Assembly (NCBI RefSeq): GCF_014655955.1
Contig: NZ_BNBO01000033.1
Coordinates: 1 to 64,000, forward strand
DNA length: 64,000 nt
Reading direction: 5' to 3'
Origin: Kitasatospora indigofera
GTDB taxonomy: Bacteria > Actinomycetota > Actinomycetes > Streptomycetales > Streptomycetaceae
In this document: in pieces, positions 1 to 8,378 of the stretch
Layout of the letters: the number at the start of each line of letters is the position of its first letter
Position numbering within the stretch: position 1 is the first letter of the stretch
Translations under genes and position numbers: made by a program
Notes under the pieces: model-generated
What the model was told of the DNA's origin: nothing
The model's input: the letters and a program-made list of their open reading frames with translations, nothing else
Databases searched by the model: none

Positions 1-260
1 ACTTCCTTCGAGCCACTCTCGTGAACTCTCCGGGCGCTTCGTTCTTTCGTGTTTCAAGCCTATCAGACGTTCTCGGCGCCGTTTTCCGGTGCTTCGTTTA
101 TCCGATTTGCTTCGGCCTTTCGGCGCTCCCGAACTCTACCAGAGTTTCTCGGGCTGCTTTTCCCCGGTGAATCCGAACCTGAATCCGAATCCTGTGGGGC
201 GAAGCGTGCTGCCACTGGGGCAACCCGGAGAACTGTACGGAGGCCGGGCGCCACAAGCAA
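1..260. other. Unassigned left edge, no gene seen
   Basis: This stretch is clearly less GC-rich than its surroundings over positions 1-180. Short open frames exist on both strands, but none has a recognisable domain, a convincing ribosome binding site or normal codon use. A small dyad (AACTCT, 3-base spacer, AGAGTT at 132-146) is visible. It may be the tail of a feature that lies outside the window. Confidence 0.4.
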
Positions 261-294
261 ATCGTCCCGTCCCGGGGCTCCGGGACGGGACGAT
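261..294 (-). terminator. Stem-loop terminator of the threonine-aldolase operon
   Basis: A perfect 15-bp inverted repeat (261-275 with 280-294) closes a 4-base GGCT loop, 17 bases beyond the aldolase stop codon. There is no clear U-tract, which is usual for hairpin terminators in high-GC actinobacteria. Confidence 0.75.
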
Positions 295-311
295 CCGAGG
301 TGCGCGGGCGG

Positions 312-1388
312 TCAGGAGCGGGCCATCTCCTCGGCGATCGCCGCCGCAAAAGCGTCGATGTCCGCCTCGGTGGTGTCAAAAGCGGCCATCCAGCGCACCT
401 CACCGGTGTGCTCGTCCCAGAAGTAGAAGCGGTACTGCTTCTGCAGCCGCTCGCTCACCTCCCGGGGCAGCAGCGCGAAGACGGCGTTGGCCTGGACCGG
501 CCGGACCACCGTCACGCCGTCGATCCCGCGGACCGCGGCCTCCAGGCGGCGGGCCATCGCATTGGCGTGGCTCGCGTTGCGCAGCCAGAGATCGCCGGCC
601 AGCAGCGCCTCGAACTGAACGGAGACGAAGCGCATCTTCGAGGCGAGCTGCATCGACATCTTGCGCAGGAACTTGATGTCGCGGACCCGCTCGGGGTTGA
701 GGACCACCACGGCCTCGCCCATCAGCAGGCCGTTCTTGGTGCCGCCGAAGGACAGCACGTCCACACCGGCGTCCGTGGTGAAGGCGCGCAGCGGGAGGCC
801 GAGCGAAGCCGCCGCGTTGGCCAGGCGGGAGCCGTCCACGTGCACGAGCATGCCGTGCTGGTGGGCGTGGTCGCAGATCGCCTTGATCTCGTCCGCGGTG
901 TAGAGCGTGCCCAGCTCGGTGCTCTGGGTGATGGAGACGGCGAGCGGCTGGGCGCGGTGCTCGTCACCCCATCCCCAGGCCTGCTGGTCGATCAGCTCGG
1001 GGGTGAGCTTGCCGTCCGGGGTGGGGACGGTGAGCAGCTTGATCCCGGCGATCTTCTCGGGGGCGCCGCACTCGTCGACGTTGATGTGCGCGCTCTGCGC
1101 CGCGATCACGGCGCCCCAGCGGGGCAGCAGCGCCTGCAGCGCGACCACGTTGGCGCCGGTCCCGTTGAAGACCGGGAAGGCCTCCGCCCGGTCGCCGAAG
1201 TGCTTGCGGAAGACGCCCTGGAGGTGGGCGGTGTAGTCGTCCTCGCCGTACGCGACCTGGTGACCGCCGTTGGCCACCGCCAGCGCGGCCAGGATCTCCG
1301 GGTGGACGCCGGCGTAATTGTCGCTGGCGAAGCCCCGGACGGCGGGGTCGTGGTGCCGGACCGCGTCGGTGGCGGGGGCGGGGGTCAT
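312..1388 (-). CDS. Threonine aldolase family PLP enzyme (beta-eliminating lyase)
   Basis: PLP-dependent fold-type I enzyme of the low-specificity threonine aldolase family, which cleaves beta-hydroxy amino acids such as threonine to glycine and an aldehyde. The N-terminal FASDNYAGVHPEI segment, the HVDGSRLANA segment carrying the cofactor-contacting Asp, and SFGGTKNG with the Schiff-base Lys near residue 220 are all present. The length of about 358 residues is normal. I chose the ATG at 1388 because it overlaps the upstream SDR stop in an ATGA junction, as at the SDR start. An in-frame GTG at 1403 would add five residues. It is the last gene of a three-gene coupled operon. The true substrate is not shown by the sequence. 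Confidence 0.88.
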   Translation of the reverse strand: MTPAPATDAVRHHDPAVRGFASDNYAGVHPEILAALAVANGGHQVAYGEDDYTAHLQGVFRKHFGDRAEAFPVFNGTGANVVALQALLPRWGAVIAAQSAHINVDECGAPEKIAGIKLLTVPTPDGKLTPELIDQQAWGWGDEHRAQPLAVSITQSTELGTLYTADEIKAICDHAHQHGMLVHVDGSRLANAAASLGLPLRAFTTDAGVDVLSFGGTKNGLLMGEAVVVLNPERVRDIKFLRKMSMQLASKMRFVSVQFEALLAGDLWLRNASHANAMARRLEAAVRGIDGVTVVRPVQANAVFALLPREVSERLQKQYRFYFWDEHTGEVRWMAAFDTTEADIDAFAAAIAEEMARS

Positions 1389-2128
1389 CGGGCTGTCAGC
1401 CACAGGTGCTGTCCGTTCAGGTCTGCTGCCGGGCGGTCCCAGAGGCCCGCCAGGGTGTCTGCGAGGTCGGCGGTGTCGGTGAAGCCGGCGAACTTGGCCT
1501 CCGGCTTCTCGGCCCGCATCTCGGGCGAGACCAGGGCCTTGATCACCAGGATGGCAGCCGCGGCGGTCGGCACGCCGTCCCCCGAGGTCGTCTCCTTCTT
1601 GAAGGAGTCGGCCATCGCCAGGGTCCAGGCCTCGCTCGCGGCCTTGGCGGCGGCGTAGGCGGCGCCGCCCGCGGTCGGCTTGTGGGCCGACGAAGCCGAG
1701 ACGATCGCGTACCGGCCGGACTCGCTGCGGAGCAGCGCGGGCTGGAAGGCCAGCGAGGTGTGCTGGAGGGTGCGCACGACGGTGTCGTGCAGGAAGTCCC
1801 AGTCGTCGATGCGGGTCTCGAAGAAGCTCTTGCTGCCGCGCCAGCCGCCGACCAGGTGGAAGACGCCGTCGACGTGGCCGTGCTCGGCCTCCAGGTGGTC
1901 GGCCCAGTCGTGGACCTCCTGGGGGTCGAGCAGGTCGATGACCTGGCCGCTGATCTTCGCTCCGGGCACGGCGGTGCGGACGGCGTCGAGCGCCGCCTCA
2001 AGGCGTCGGGGGTCGATGTCGGCGCCGATCACGGTCGCGCCGTCGGCGGCGAGCCGGCGGAGCACTGCCTGGCCGGCGGGGCCGCTGGCCCCGGCGACGG
2101 CGATCACCTTTCCGCTGAGGGCGCTCAT
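1385..2128 (-). CDS. SDR family NAD(P)-dependent oxidoreductase
   Basis: Classical short-chain dehydrogenase/reductase of 247 residues. It has an N-terminal Rossmann nucleotide-binding loop of the TGxxxGxG type in variant form (AGASGPAGQAV, residues about 11-21), an active-site Ser region (IVSASSAHKPT) and a YAAAKAA motif supplying the catalytic Tyr and Lys. The start overlaps the stop of the DUF6421 gene by four bases (ATGA), and the stop overlaps the aldolase start in the same way, so the three genes are translationally coupled. Substrate unknown. An oxidoreductase plus a PLP aldolase suggests conversion of a hydroxylated amino acid or aldehyde, which is inference only. Confidence 0.88.
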   Translation of the reverse strand: MSALSGKVIAVAGASGPAGQAVLRRLAADGATVIGADIDPRRLEAALDAVRTAVPGAKISGQVIDLLDPQEVHDWADHLEAEHGHVDGVFHLVGGWRGSKSFFETRIDDWDFLHDTVVRTLQHTSLAFQPALLRSESGRYAIVSASSAHKPTAGGAAYAAAKAASEAWTLAMADSFKKETTSGDGVPTAAAAILVIKALVSPEMRAEKPEAKFAGFTDTADLADTLAGLWDRPAADLNGQHLWLTAR

Positions 2129-3525
2129 GCGGCGACCCCCTGGATGCCGGCGCCGGTGATGCCGGTGGTGGCGGCGATGACGCCGCTGAGCTTCTTCGAG
2201 AGGGCCTCGAAGAACATGCTCAGCGGGAACTCGTCGGGCAGGACGGCGTCGCACAGGGCCTTGTTGAGCGCCTTGCCGTCGGTGATGTCGAGCGGCAGCG
2301 CGTCGGGGCCCTTCGCCCAGGTGGAGGCGGGGTGCGGGGTGAGGTAGCGGGAGACCAGCTGGTAGGCGGCGATCCAGTGGGCGGTCTTGGGGCGGTCGAT
2401 GCCGTCGCGGTAGAGGGTCTCGATCTCGCCGCAGAGGGCGTTGGTAACGTCGGCGACGCGCTCCCAGTCGATGCTGAGGCGGTTGTCGCGCCAGCGCAGC
2501 GCGTCGTGCTTGTGCAGGTAGGCGAAGAGCAGCTGACCGCCGAGGCCGTCGTAGTTGCGCACCCGGTCACCGCTGACGGGGAAGCGGAACATCCGGTCGA
2601 AGAGGATCGCGTACTGAACGTCACGGCCCTGGTCGTAGCCCTCGGCCTCCAGCCGGACGGCCTCCTTGAAGGCGGTCAGGTCGCAGCGCAGCTCCTCCAG
2701 GCCGTACATCCAGAACGGGCTGCGCTGCTTGATCATGAAGGGGTCGAACGGCAGGTCGCCGTGGCTGTGGGTGCGGTCGTGCACGAGGTCCCACAGGACG
2801 AAGGTCTGCTGGGCGCGCTGCTGGTCCTGCAGCAGGCTCGCCGCGTCGGCGGGGATGTCCAGGCCGAGCAGGTCGACGGCGCGCTCGGTGACGGCGCGGA
2901 ACCGGGCCGCCTCGCGGTCGCAGAAGATGCCGCCCCAGGTGAAACGTTCCGGCGCCTTGCGGACGGCCACGGTCTCGGGGAAGAGGACGGCGGAGTTGGT
3001 GTCGTACCCGGCCGTGAAGTCGGTGAAGGTGATCGGTACGAACATCGGGTTGTCGAAGCGGGTGCGCTCCAGCTCGGCGAGCCAGTCGGGCCACACGACG
3101 CGCAGCAGGACGGCTTCCAGGTTGCGGTCCGGGTTGCCGTTCTGGGTGTACATCGGGAAGACCACCAGGTGCTCCAGGCCGTCCTCACGCTGCGCGGCGG
3201 GCTGGAAGGCCATCAGGGAGTCGAGGAAGTCGGGCTCGCGGTAGCCGGTCTCCGCCCACTTGCGCAGGTCGGTGCCGACGGCGGTGAGGTAGGCGGCGTC
3301 GTGCGGAAAGAGCGGGGCGAGCTCCTCGACGGCGGCCAGCACGACGTCCAGCAGCGGGTCGACCGTGTGCCGCTGGACGGCGGACAGGTCGATCGATCCG
3401 TCCTTGGACTGCAGGGGGCGCAGCGCCTCGACGGCGTCCTTCAGTCTCAGCCAGGCCGGGTGGCCGGCGTTGGTCTGCTCGGGAGCATCGGCCGCCACAG
3501 CGAGCCTTGGCGAAAGATTCTGCAT
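2125..3525 (-). CDS. DUF6421 family protein
   Basis: A 466-residue cytosolic protein that I recognise as the DUF6421 family, found mainly in Streptomyces and relatives; its function is unknown. There is no signal peptide or transmembrane segment. It is rich in aromatic and acidic stretches (for example FTDFTAGYDTN, HDRTHSHGDLPFDPF and RSPFWMYGLEELRCDL). The HDRTHSHGD cluster could bind a metal, which is inference. It is the first gene of a coupled operon with an SDR and a threonine-aldolase-like enzyme. A weak GAAGTGAG Shine-Dalgarno lies about 7 bases before the ATG at 3525. Confidence 0.85.
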   Translation of the reverse strand: MQNLSPRLAVAADAPEQTNAGHPAWLRLKDAVEALRPLQSKDGSIDLSAVQRHTVDPLLDVVLAAVEELAPLFPHDAAYLTAVGTDLRKWAETGYREPDFLDSLMAFQPAAQREDGLEHLVVFPMYTQNGNPDRNLEAVLLRVVWPDWLAELERTRFDNPMFVPITFTDFTAGYDTNSAVLFPETVAVRKAPERFTWGGIFCDREAARFRAVTERAVDLLGLDIPADAASLLQDQQRAQQTFVLWDLVHDRTHSHGDLPFDPFMIKQRSPFWMYGLEELRCDLTAFKEAVRLEAEGYDQGRDVQYAILFDRMFRFPVSGDRVRNYDGLGGQLLFAYLHKHDALRWRDNRLSIDWERVADVTNALCGEIETLYRDGIDRPKTAHWIAAYQLVSRYLTPHPASTWAKGPDALPLDITDGKALNKALCDAVLPDEFPLSMFFEALSKKLSGVIAATTGITGAGIQGVAA

Positions 3526-3563
3526 CTCTGACTCACTTCAACAGGAGTTATTTCGACGGATAC

Positions 3564-3593
3564 ACCATAGATACAGGAGGTTCTCCTGTTCAA
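3564..3593 (-). promoter_or_regulatory. Promoter with palindrome in the spacer, DUF6421 operon
   Basis: Reading the minus strand, TTGAAC (3593-3588) and TATGGT (3569-3564) form a sigma-70-like promoter with an 18-base spacer. The spacer is largely filled by a perfect inverted repeat, ACAGGAG-N3-CTCCTGT (3573-3589). One further CTCCTGT half-site lies just downstream (complement of 3541-3547), between the promoter and the ATG. A dyad inside an elongated spacer is the design used by MerR-type activators, but a repressor would also fit. Confidence 0.55.
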
Positions 3594-3599
3594 GGGGGG

Positions 3600-4172
3600 T
3601 CCAAGAGTGATCTGTGCCGCCGCTGCCTCGCACGGCACCGGCCGGGGCCGCGGACGGCACCCAGGAGGGCCCGGGCAGCGGCCCGTCGACCGGGCCGGGG
3701 GCGGTCACCACCTCCCGCCAAGCTCCCGGCAGTGCTGCTGCCGGCAGGGGCCGGGGGAGCTGTTCCGGTGCCTCCTGCCGCGGGGTGCGCGCGGCGGTAC
3801 TCGCCGCCGGCGCGGAAGCCGGCCCGGGGGCGCCGGACGGCGGCGCCCCGCGGCACCGAGCGATGCGGTGCCGTACGCCGACCTTGCCGCCTGCGGTCCG
3901 GCGGCGCCACCGGGGAGGCTCCCGGCCGGCCGGCCCTGCCCGGGGGCCGCCCCCGGGCGGGGCGGGCGCGCTCCGGCGGGGTGCCGGGGAACCTCCGGGG
4001 CGGGCGGGCCGGAACCACCCTCCCGGTGCCAAACATGCCGGCTGGGGCTGAGATCCGCCCGGAATCGCCGGAGGTCACCTCCGTGCGCCCCTGCGCGCGC
4101 CCTGCTGTGTGCGCCCCCGACCGGTGATCGTGGGACGGACGCCCGCACGCACCGGTCGAGAGGGGCGCGCCG
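3600..4172. other. GC-rich gene-free stretch
   Basis: Several long overlapping frames run through this 570-base segment on both strands. All translate to Arg/Pro/Gly/Ala-rich low-complexity sequence without any recognisable domain, so I treat it as non-coding. It separates the DUF6421 promoter from the DUF5134 gene. No clear hairpin or operator was identified. Confidence 0.5.
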
Positions 4173-4886
4173 ATGCACGGACCAGCCGTCCTCACCTGGC
4201 TGCTGGCAGCACTCACCGCGACCTCGGGGACGTACTGCCTGAGCCGGCTGCGCGGGCCGTCCTGCGAACGGCCGGGGCCGGGCGCGCGGCGTGGGGTGCT
4301 CAGTCACGAGTCGGCCGCCGCCGAGGCGCTGATGGGGCTCGGCATGGCCGCGATGGCCGTCACCGGCGGCATCGTCCCCGCCGCGGTGTGGGCCTGGGCG
4401 TTCGGCCTGCCCGGCGCCTGGTTCCTGCTGGCGGCCCTGGCCCCGCGGCCGGCGGCCGAACGCTCCCCCGCCCACCGGCCGACCCTGCCGTCCGCGGCCC
4501 GGCCGCCCACGGTCCTGCCGTCCACCGCCCTGGGCCCCGCCGTCCCGGGCCGGCCCCTGCCGCACGCCGCAGGCCCGCACTCCCCCGCCCCGCACGCGCC
4601 GGCCGGGCGGTCCCACCGGCTGCACCACGCGATCGGCGCCCTGGCCATGACGTACATGGCCGTGGCGATGGCCGAGTCACCGGCGCACGGCCACCACCAG
4701 GCCGGCGCCGGGCTGCCACTGGTCACCGGCGGCCTGCTGCTCTACTTCGGCGGGTACACCCTCTGGGCCGGCAGCCGGCTGCTGGGCACCCCGGACGGGG
4801 TCCCGCACACCGGCAGCGCCGGGCTGCCCCAGGCCTGCCGGCTCACGATGGGGATCGGCATGTTCGCGATGCTGCTGACGCTCTGA
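4173..4886 (+). CDS. DUF5134 domain-containing integral membrane protein
   Basis: A 237-residue membrane protein of the actinobacterial DUF5134 family. Hydrophobic helices occur at the N-terminus (residues about 3-22), around 50-90 in two passes, and in the C-terminal half. A Pro/Ala-rich cytosolic or extracellular linker (about 95-150) lies between them. The His residues in the HRLHHAIGALAMTYM and ESPAHGHHQAG regions fit a metal- or haem-binding role, but the family function is unknown. It lies directly upstream of an M56 peptidase gene, a neighbourhood I regard as common in streptomycetes. Confidence 0.75.
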   Translation: MHGPAVLTWLLAALTATSGTYCLSRLRGPSCERPGPGARRGVLSHESAAAEALMGLGMAAMAVTGGIVPAAVWAWAFGLPGAWFLLAALAPRPAAERSPAHRPTLPSAARPPTVLPSTALGPAVPGRPLPHAAGPHSPAPHAPAGRSHRLHHAIGALAMTYMAVAMAESPAHGHHQAGAGLPLVTGGLLLYFGGYTLWAGSRLLGTPDGVPHTGSAGLPQACRLTMGIGMFAMLLTL

Positions 4887-5103
4887 GCCGTGCTCCGCGG
4901 CCCGGGGCGTCCGACCCGGACGCCGGCCCGGGCAGCGGTGCGCGACACCGGTCGGGACCATCCGCGGCCGGCCGGGCGGCGCCGGGGCGGGCCGGGTGTC
5001 GTTGGTCACTGGTGGCCGGAAGTCGTTCCACGGGCGCCGGGGAGCGCATAGGTTGGCCGGGAGCGCATTGTCGCGCTCCGTGCGTACTGGGGGAGCCCCT
5101 GCC

Positions 5104-6063
5104 ATGACGGCCCTGCTCGGCCTCTTGCTGCTCGGACTGCTGCTGTCGACCGTCGCGCCGCGCCTGCTGGCCCGGGCCCGGTGGGTCGAACGGGAGCCCG
5201 TACTGGGGTTGTTGGTGTGGCAGTGCCTGGTGGTCGCGGTACTGCTCTGCTGCCTGCTGGCCCTCCTGCTGGCCACCTCGGCCGCGCTGCCGGAACTCCG
5301 GGTGCTGCTGTTCTCGGGCGCGCCGCACGGCGTGGAGGCGGCGTACGGGCTGCAGGACGCCGTGGGCTGGGGGCGGCTCTGCGCGGCGCTGCTGGCCGCG
5401 GGCGGACTCCAGACCCTGTTCGCGCTCACCCGGGAAGTCCGCTCGGCGCGCGCCCTGCGCGATCACCGTCACGCCGAACTCGCCCACCGGGCACCTGAGT
5501 TGCCGGCGTCCATGAGCAGCAGGCGGGGCCGTCGCAAGGGCCGCGAGCGGCTGGTGGTGCTGGAGAGCATGAGCCCCGAGGCCTGGTCGCTGCCCGGCCA
5601 CGGCGCCCGGCTGGTGGTCACCACCGGCGCCATCCGGCAGCTCACCGACCGGGAGCTGGCGGCCGTGCTCAGCCATGAGCGCGGGCACGTCCGGGCGCGG
5701 CACCACTGGCTGTCGCAGTGCGCGCAGGCACTGGCCACCGGGTTCCCCGGGGTGGGGGTGTTCAGCGCCTTCCGCGACCAGGTGGGCGAGCTGGTGGAGC
5801 TGGCCGCGGACGACCGGGCCGCGCGCCGGCACGGCCGGACCACGACGGCCCTGGCGCTGGCCGAACTCAACCTGGGGCGCGGGGTGTTCGGCTCCTGCCC
5901 GCCCGGGCTGCTCGCACAGTCCCCGAAGCGGGTGGACCGGCTGCTGTCGGACCACTCGCGGCTGCCGGTCTCGCACCGGCTGCGGCTGACGGTGGCGGCC
6001 CTGGCCGCGCCGGTGGCGGCCGTCCTGCTGGCGGCGGCGCCGGGCCTGTCCGCCCTGCTCTGA
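5104..6063 (+). CDS. M56 family metallopeptidase
   Basis: Membrane-embedded zinc peptidase related to the BlaR1/MecR1 peptidase domain, 319 residues. Two N-terminal transmembrane helices (about 2-20 and 33-60) and a third around 95-110 precede the catalytic HERGH sequence (HExxH type, near residue 190). A downstream ELAADDRAARR segment provides the third ligand, and a C-terminal helix ends the protein. I set the start at the ATG at 5104; longer in-frame extensions are Arg-rich and lie outside the family. M56 peptidases often pair with a BlaI-type repressor, but none is encoded nearby, so the target is unknown. Confidence 0.83.
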   Translation: MTALLGLLLLGLLLSTVAPRLLARARWVEREPVLGLLVWQCLVVAVLLCCLLALLLATSAALPELRVLLFSGAPHGVEAAYGLQDAVGWGRLCAALLAAGGLQTLFALTREVRSARALRDHRHAELAHRAPELPASMSSRRGRRKGRERLVVLESMSPEAWSLPGHGARLVVTTGAIRQLTDRELAAVLSHERGHVRARHHWLSQCAQALATGFPGVGVFSAFRDQVGELVELAADDRAARRHGRTTTALALAELNLGRGVFGSCPPGLLAQSPKRVDRLLSDHSRLPVSHRLRLTVAALAAPVAAVLLAAAPGLSALL

Positions 6064-6131
6064 GCCGGGCGGGGCTCCACGCACCGACGGCCCGCCGGCC
6101 TCGCGGGGCTGACGGCCGGTCGGGCGGAAGC

Positions 6132-6548
6132 TCAGCCGGAGCCGACGGTGGCGCCGCCGAGGACCCGGGCCAGCACCTCGCGGTGCAGCGGCCGGGCCCG
6201 CTCGTAGCGCTCGCGGCCGTCCTCGGTGAGCGTCACGAAGATGCCCCGGCGGTCGTTCTCGCACATGGCCCGGGTGACCAGGCCGGCCTTCTCCAGCCGG
6301 CCGATCAGGCGGGACAGGGCGCTCTGGCTCAGGTGGACGGTGCAGGCCAGCTCCTGGACCCGCAGCATCGCCTGGTCGGACCCCTCGCTCTCGACGAGCC
6401 GCTCCAGCACCTCGAACTCGCTCATCCCGAGGTCGTGCCGCTCCCCCAGTTCGCGGTCCAGGGCGCAGGCCGTCGCGGCGTGGCGGGCCAGTAGGTCGCG
6501 CCAGCCGGCCACCAGGGCCGCGTCGGCGGCGGGGTCGAGTTCGGACAC
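6132..6548 (-). CDS. MarR family transcriptional regulator
   Basis: A 138-residue winged-helix regulator. The recognition helix region (VHLSQSALSRLIGRLEKAGLVTR, about residues 70-92) and the wing (CENDRRGIFVTLTEDGRERYERA) are typical of MarR. It starts with GTG at 6548 without a clear Shine-Dalgarno sequence. The gene is divergent from a DHA2 efflux pump with only 87 bases between the starts, the usual arrangement for a MarR repressor that controls its neighbouring exporter in response to the exported compound. The operator is probably in the AT-rich intergenic segment. Confidence 0.9.
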   Translation of the reverse strand: MSELDPAADAALVAGWRDLLARHAATACALDRELGERHDLGMSEFEVLERLVESEGSDQAMLRVQELACTVHLSQSALSRLIGRLEKAGLVTRAMCENDRRGIFVTLTEDGRERYERARPLHREVLARVLGGATVGSG

Positions 6549-6570
6549 GGGGTCAGACTACCACATGCCC

Positions 6571-6625
6571 AGGAATTTATTGCGTTCACATTATATTTGC
6601 TTGCATTGATTGCACGTGCATGTAG
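6571..6625. promoter_or_regulatory. MarR/MFS divergent promoter with TGCACGTGCA palindrome
   Basis: The shared intergenic region is unusually AT-rich (TTATTGCGTTCACATTATAT about 6579-6598) and ends with the perfect 10-bp palindrome TGCACGTGCA at 6611-6620, 15 bases before the MFS start codon. The same palindrome occurs three more times, all around the XRE/DUF397 cluster at 10.1-11.6 kb. The MFS gene has no Shine-Dalgarno sequence, so its transcript may be nearly leaderless and the palindrome would sit at the promoter. Confidence 0.55.
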
Positions 6626-6635
6626 TGTCCTCCCC

Positions 6636-8180
6636 ATGACCGCACCAAGCCGCTCCGGCTCAACCGCCGATCCCTCCACGTCGTCTGACCGTCCGTCGCA
6701 CTCCGAGCAACACTGGACGCCCCGCCTCTGGGGCACCCTCGTCGTCCTCTGCGCCGCCATGTTCCTGGACGCCCTGGACGTCTCGATGGTCGGCGTGGCC
6801 CTGCCCTCCATCGGCACCGACCTGCACCTGTCCACCTCCACCCTGCAATGGGTGGTCAGCGGTTACGTCCTCGGCTACGGCGGTCTGCTGCTGCTGGGCG
6901 GACGCGCCGCCGACCTGCTCGGCCGGCGCCGGGTCTTCCTGGTCGCCCTCGGCGTCTTCGCGGCCGCCTCCCTGCTCGGCGGCCTGGTCGACGACGGCGG
7001 ACTGCTGATCGGCGCCCGCTTCCTCAAGGGCGTCAGCGCCGCCTTCACCGCCCCCGCCGGGCTGTCGATCATCACCACGACGTTCCCCGAGGGCCCCGCC
7101 CGCAACCGGGCCCTGTCCATCTACACCACCTGCGGCGCGAGCGGCTTCTCGCTCGGCCTGGTGCTCAGCGGCCTGCTCACCTCGGCCGGCTGGCGCTGGA
7201 CCTTCCTGATGCCGGTGCCGGTCGCCCTGCTCGCGCTGGCCTTCGCCTTCCGGCTGCTCCCCCGCCAGGCCCGCGAGGAGCGGACCACCGGCGGCTACGA
7301 CGTGGCCGGGGCCATCACCGGCACCCTGGCCGTCCTGCTGCTGGTCTTCACCGTCACCGAGGCCCAGGGGGCCGGCTGGCTGAGCCTGCGCACGCTGGGC
7401 TCGCTGCTCGCCGTGGTGGTGCTGGCCGCCGCCTTCCTGCTGATCGAACTGCGCACCGCGCACCCGCTGGTCCGGCTCGGCATCTTCCGCAACGGCGGGG
7501 TGGCCAGGGCCAACCTGATCGCCCTCACCCTGATGGGCTCCTACGCCGGATTCCAGTTCATCGCCACCCTGTACCTGCAGCGGCTGCTCGGCTGGTCCGC
7601 CCTGGAGATGGCGTTCGGCCTGCTGCCGGCCGGTGCGCTGGTCGCCCTCTCGGCGACCAGGATGGGCGCCATCGTCGACCGGTTCGGCACCGCCAGGCTG
7701 CTGCCGGCGGGCGTGCTCTCGCTGGCCCTCGGCTACGCCGGCTTCCTGCGGCTGGACGAGCACAGCGGCTACCTGACCCTGGTGCTGCCGAGCATGATCC
7801 TGCTCGGGGTCGGCTTCGCGCTGGCCTTCCCCTCGGTGAACATCGCCGCCACCGACGGGGTGGCCGACGAGGAGCAGGGCCTGGCCTCCGGGCTGGTGAA
7901 CAGCGCCTTCCAGATCGGCGGCGCGATCGTGCTGGCCGTCGTCACCGCGGTGATCACCGCGGGCAGCGGCGGCGGCGAGAGCGCGCAGGCCCAGCTGGAC
8001 GGCTACCGTCCGGCGCTGTGGCTGGTCACCGCGGTGGCGCTGGCCGGGTTCGCGGTGGCGGCGGCCGGTGTGCTGGCGGACCGCCGGAAGAGGTCAATCC
8101 CGGTGCCGGTGGCCGACTATGATTACCCGTCGGTGCAGCAGGCCGCCCAGGCCGGCTCCGAAGTGCTGACCAAGCGCTGA
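6636..8180 (+). CDS. DHA2-type MFS drug efflux transporter
   Basis: A 514-residue major facilitator with 14 predicted transmembrane helices, of the DHA2 (EmrB/QacA) type that exports drugs with proton antiport. The N-terminal LDALDVSMVGVALPSI segment is the family's motif D1 (LDxTxxNVALP type). GGRAADLLGRRRVF is motif A, and the motif C region (GASGFSLGLVLSGLL) is in helix 5. I chose the ATG at 6636 because the alternative start at 6597 would add residues encoded within the promoter. Control by the divergent MarR is likely. The last 40 residues form a cytosolic tail. The substrate cannot be told from the sequence. Confidence 0.9.
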   Translation: MTAPSRSGSTADPSTSSDRPSHSEQHWTPRLWGTLVVLCAAMFLDALDVSMVGVALPSIGTDLHLSTSTLQWVVSGYVLGYGGLLLLGGRAADLLGRRRVFLVALGVFAAASLLGGLVDDGGLLIGARFLKGVSAAFTAPAGLSIITTTFPEGPARNRALSIYTTCGASGFSLGLVLSGLLTSAGWRWTFLMPVPVALLALAFAFRLLPRQAREERTTGGYDVAGAITGTLAVLLLVFTVTEAQGAGWLSLRTLGSLLAVVVLAAAFLLIELRTAHPLVRLGIFRNGGVARANLIALTLMGSYAGFQFIATLYLQRLLGWSALEMAFGLLPAGALVALSATRMGAIVDRFGTARLLPAGVLSLALGYAGFLRLDEHSGYLTLVLPSMILLGVGFALAFPSVNIAATDGVADEEQGLASGLVNSAFQIGGAIVLAVVTAVITAGSGGGESAQAQLDGYRPALWLVTAVALAGFAVAAAGVLADRRKRSIPVPVADYDYPSVQQAAQAGSEVLTKR

Positions 8181-8226
8181 CCCGCGCGGTTCGTCCCCGC
8201 CCCGGCCCGAACCTCGGCCGGGGGAC

Positions 8227-8269
8227 GGCGCCGGCTCCACCAAACCCCCGTGTTGGTGGAGCCGGCGCC
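8227..8269 (+). terminator. Long hairpin after the MFS gene
   Basis: A perfect 17-bp stem (8227-8243 with 8253-8269) closes a 9-base loop 46 bases after the MFS stop codon. It also insulates the following TetR gene. Its right arm contains a GGAGCC element similar to the TetR operator arms downstream. Confidence 0.75.
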
Positions 8270-8325
8270 TCCGTACGGAACCGGTCCGCCGTTGTCCTGG
8301 AGCCAGGACGCGGCGGCCTCGGCAT

Positions 8326-8355
8326 GGCTCCCGGTCAGTATATTGGCCGGGAGCC
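8326..8355. promoter_or_regulatory. Probable TetR autoregulatory operator
   Basis: A perfect 9-bp inverted repeat, GGCTCCCGG (8326-8334) and CCGGGAGCC (8347-8355), flanks an AT-rich 12-base centre that contains GTATATTGG. It lies 24 bases upstream of the TetR start codon, where repression of its own promoter would occur. Confidence 0.6.
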
Positions 8356-8378
8356 AACGAACGTACGGAGCAGACACG

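Noticed and set aside
1..260. Possible tRNA or rRNA end at the left edge, suggested by lower GC
   Set aside because: No T-arm, CCA-type end or cloverleaf could be fitted; the dyad at 132-146 is too short for an assignment.
3590..4216. Overlapping frames between DUF6421 promoter and DUF5134 gene
   Set aside because: Several frames on both strands are open at once, all of biased composition; this indicates lack of stop codons in GC-rich DNA and not coding.
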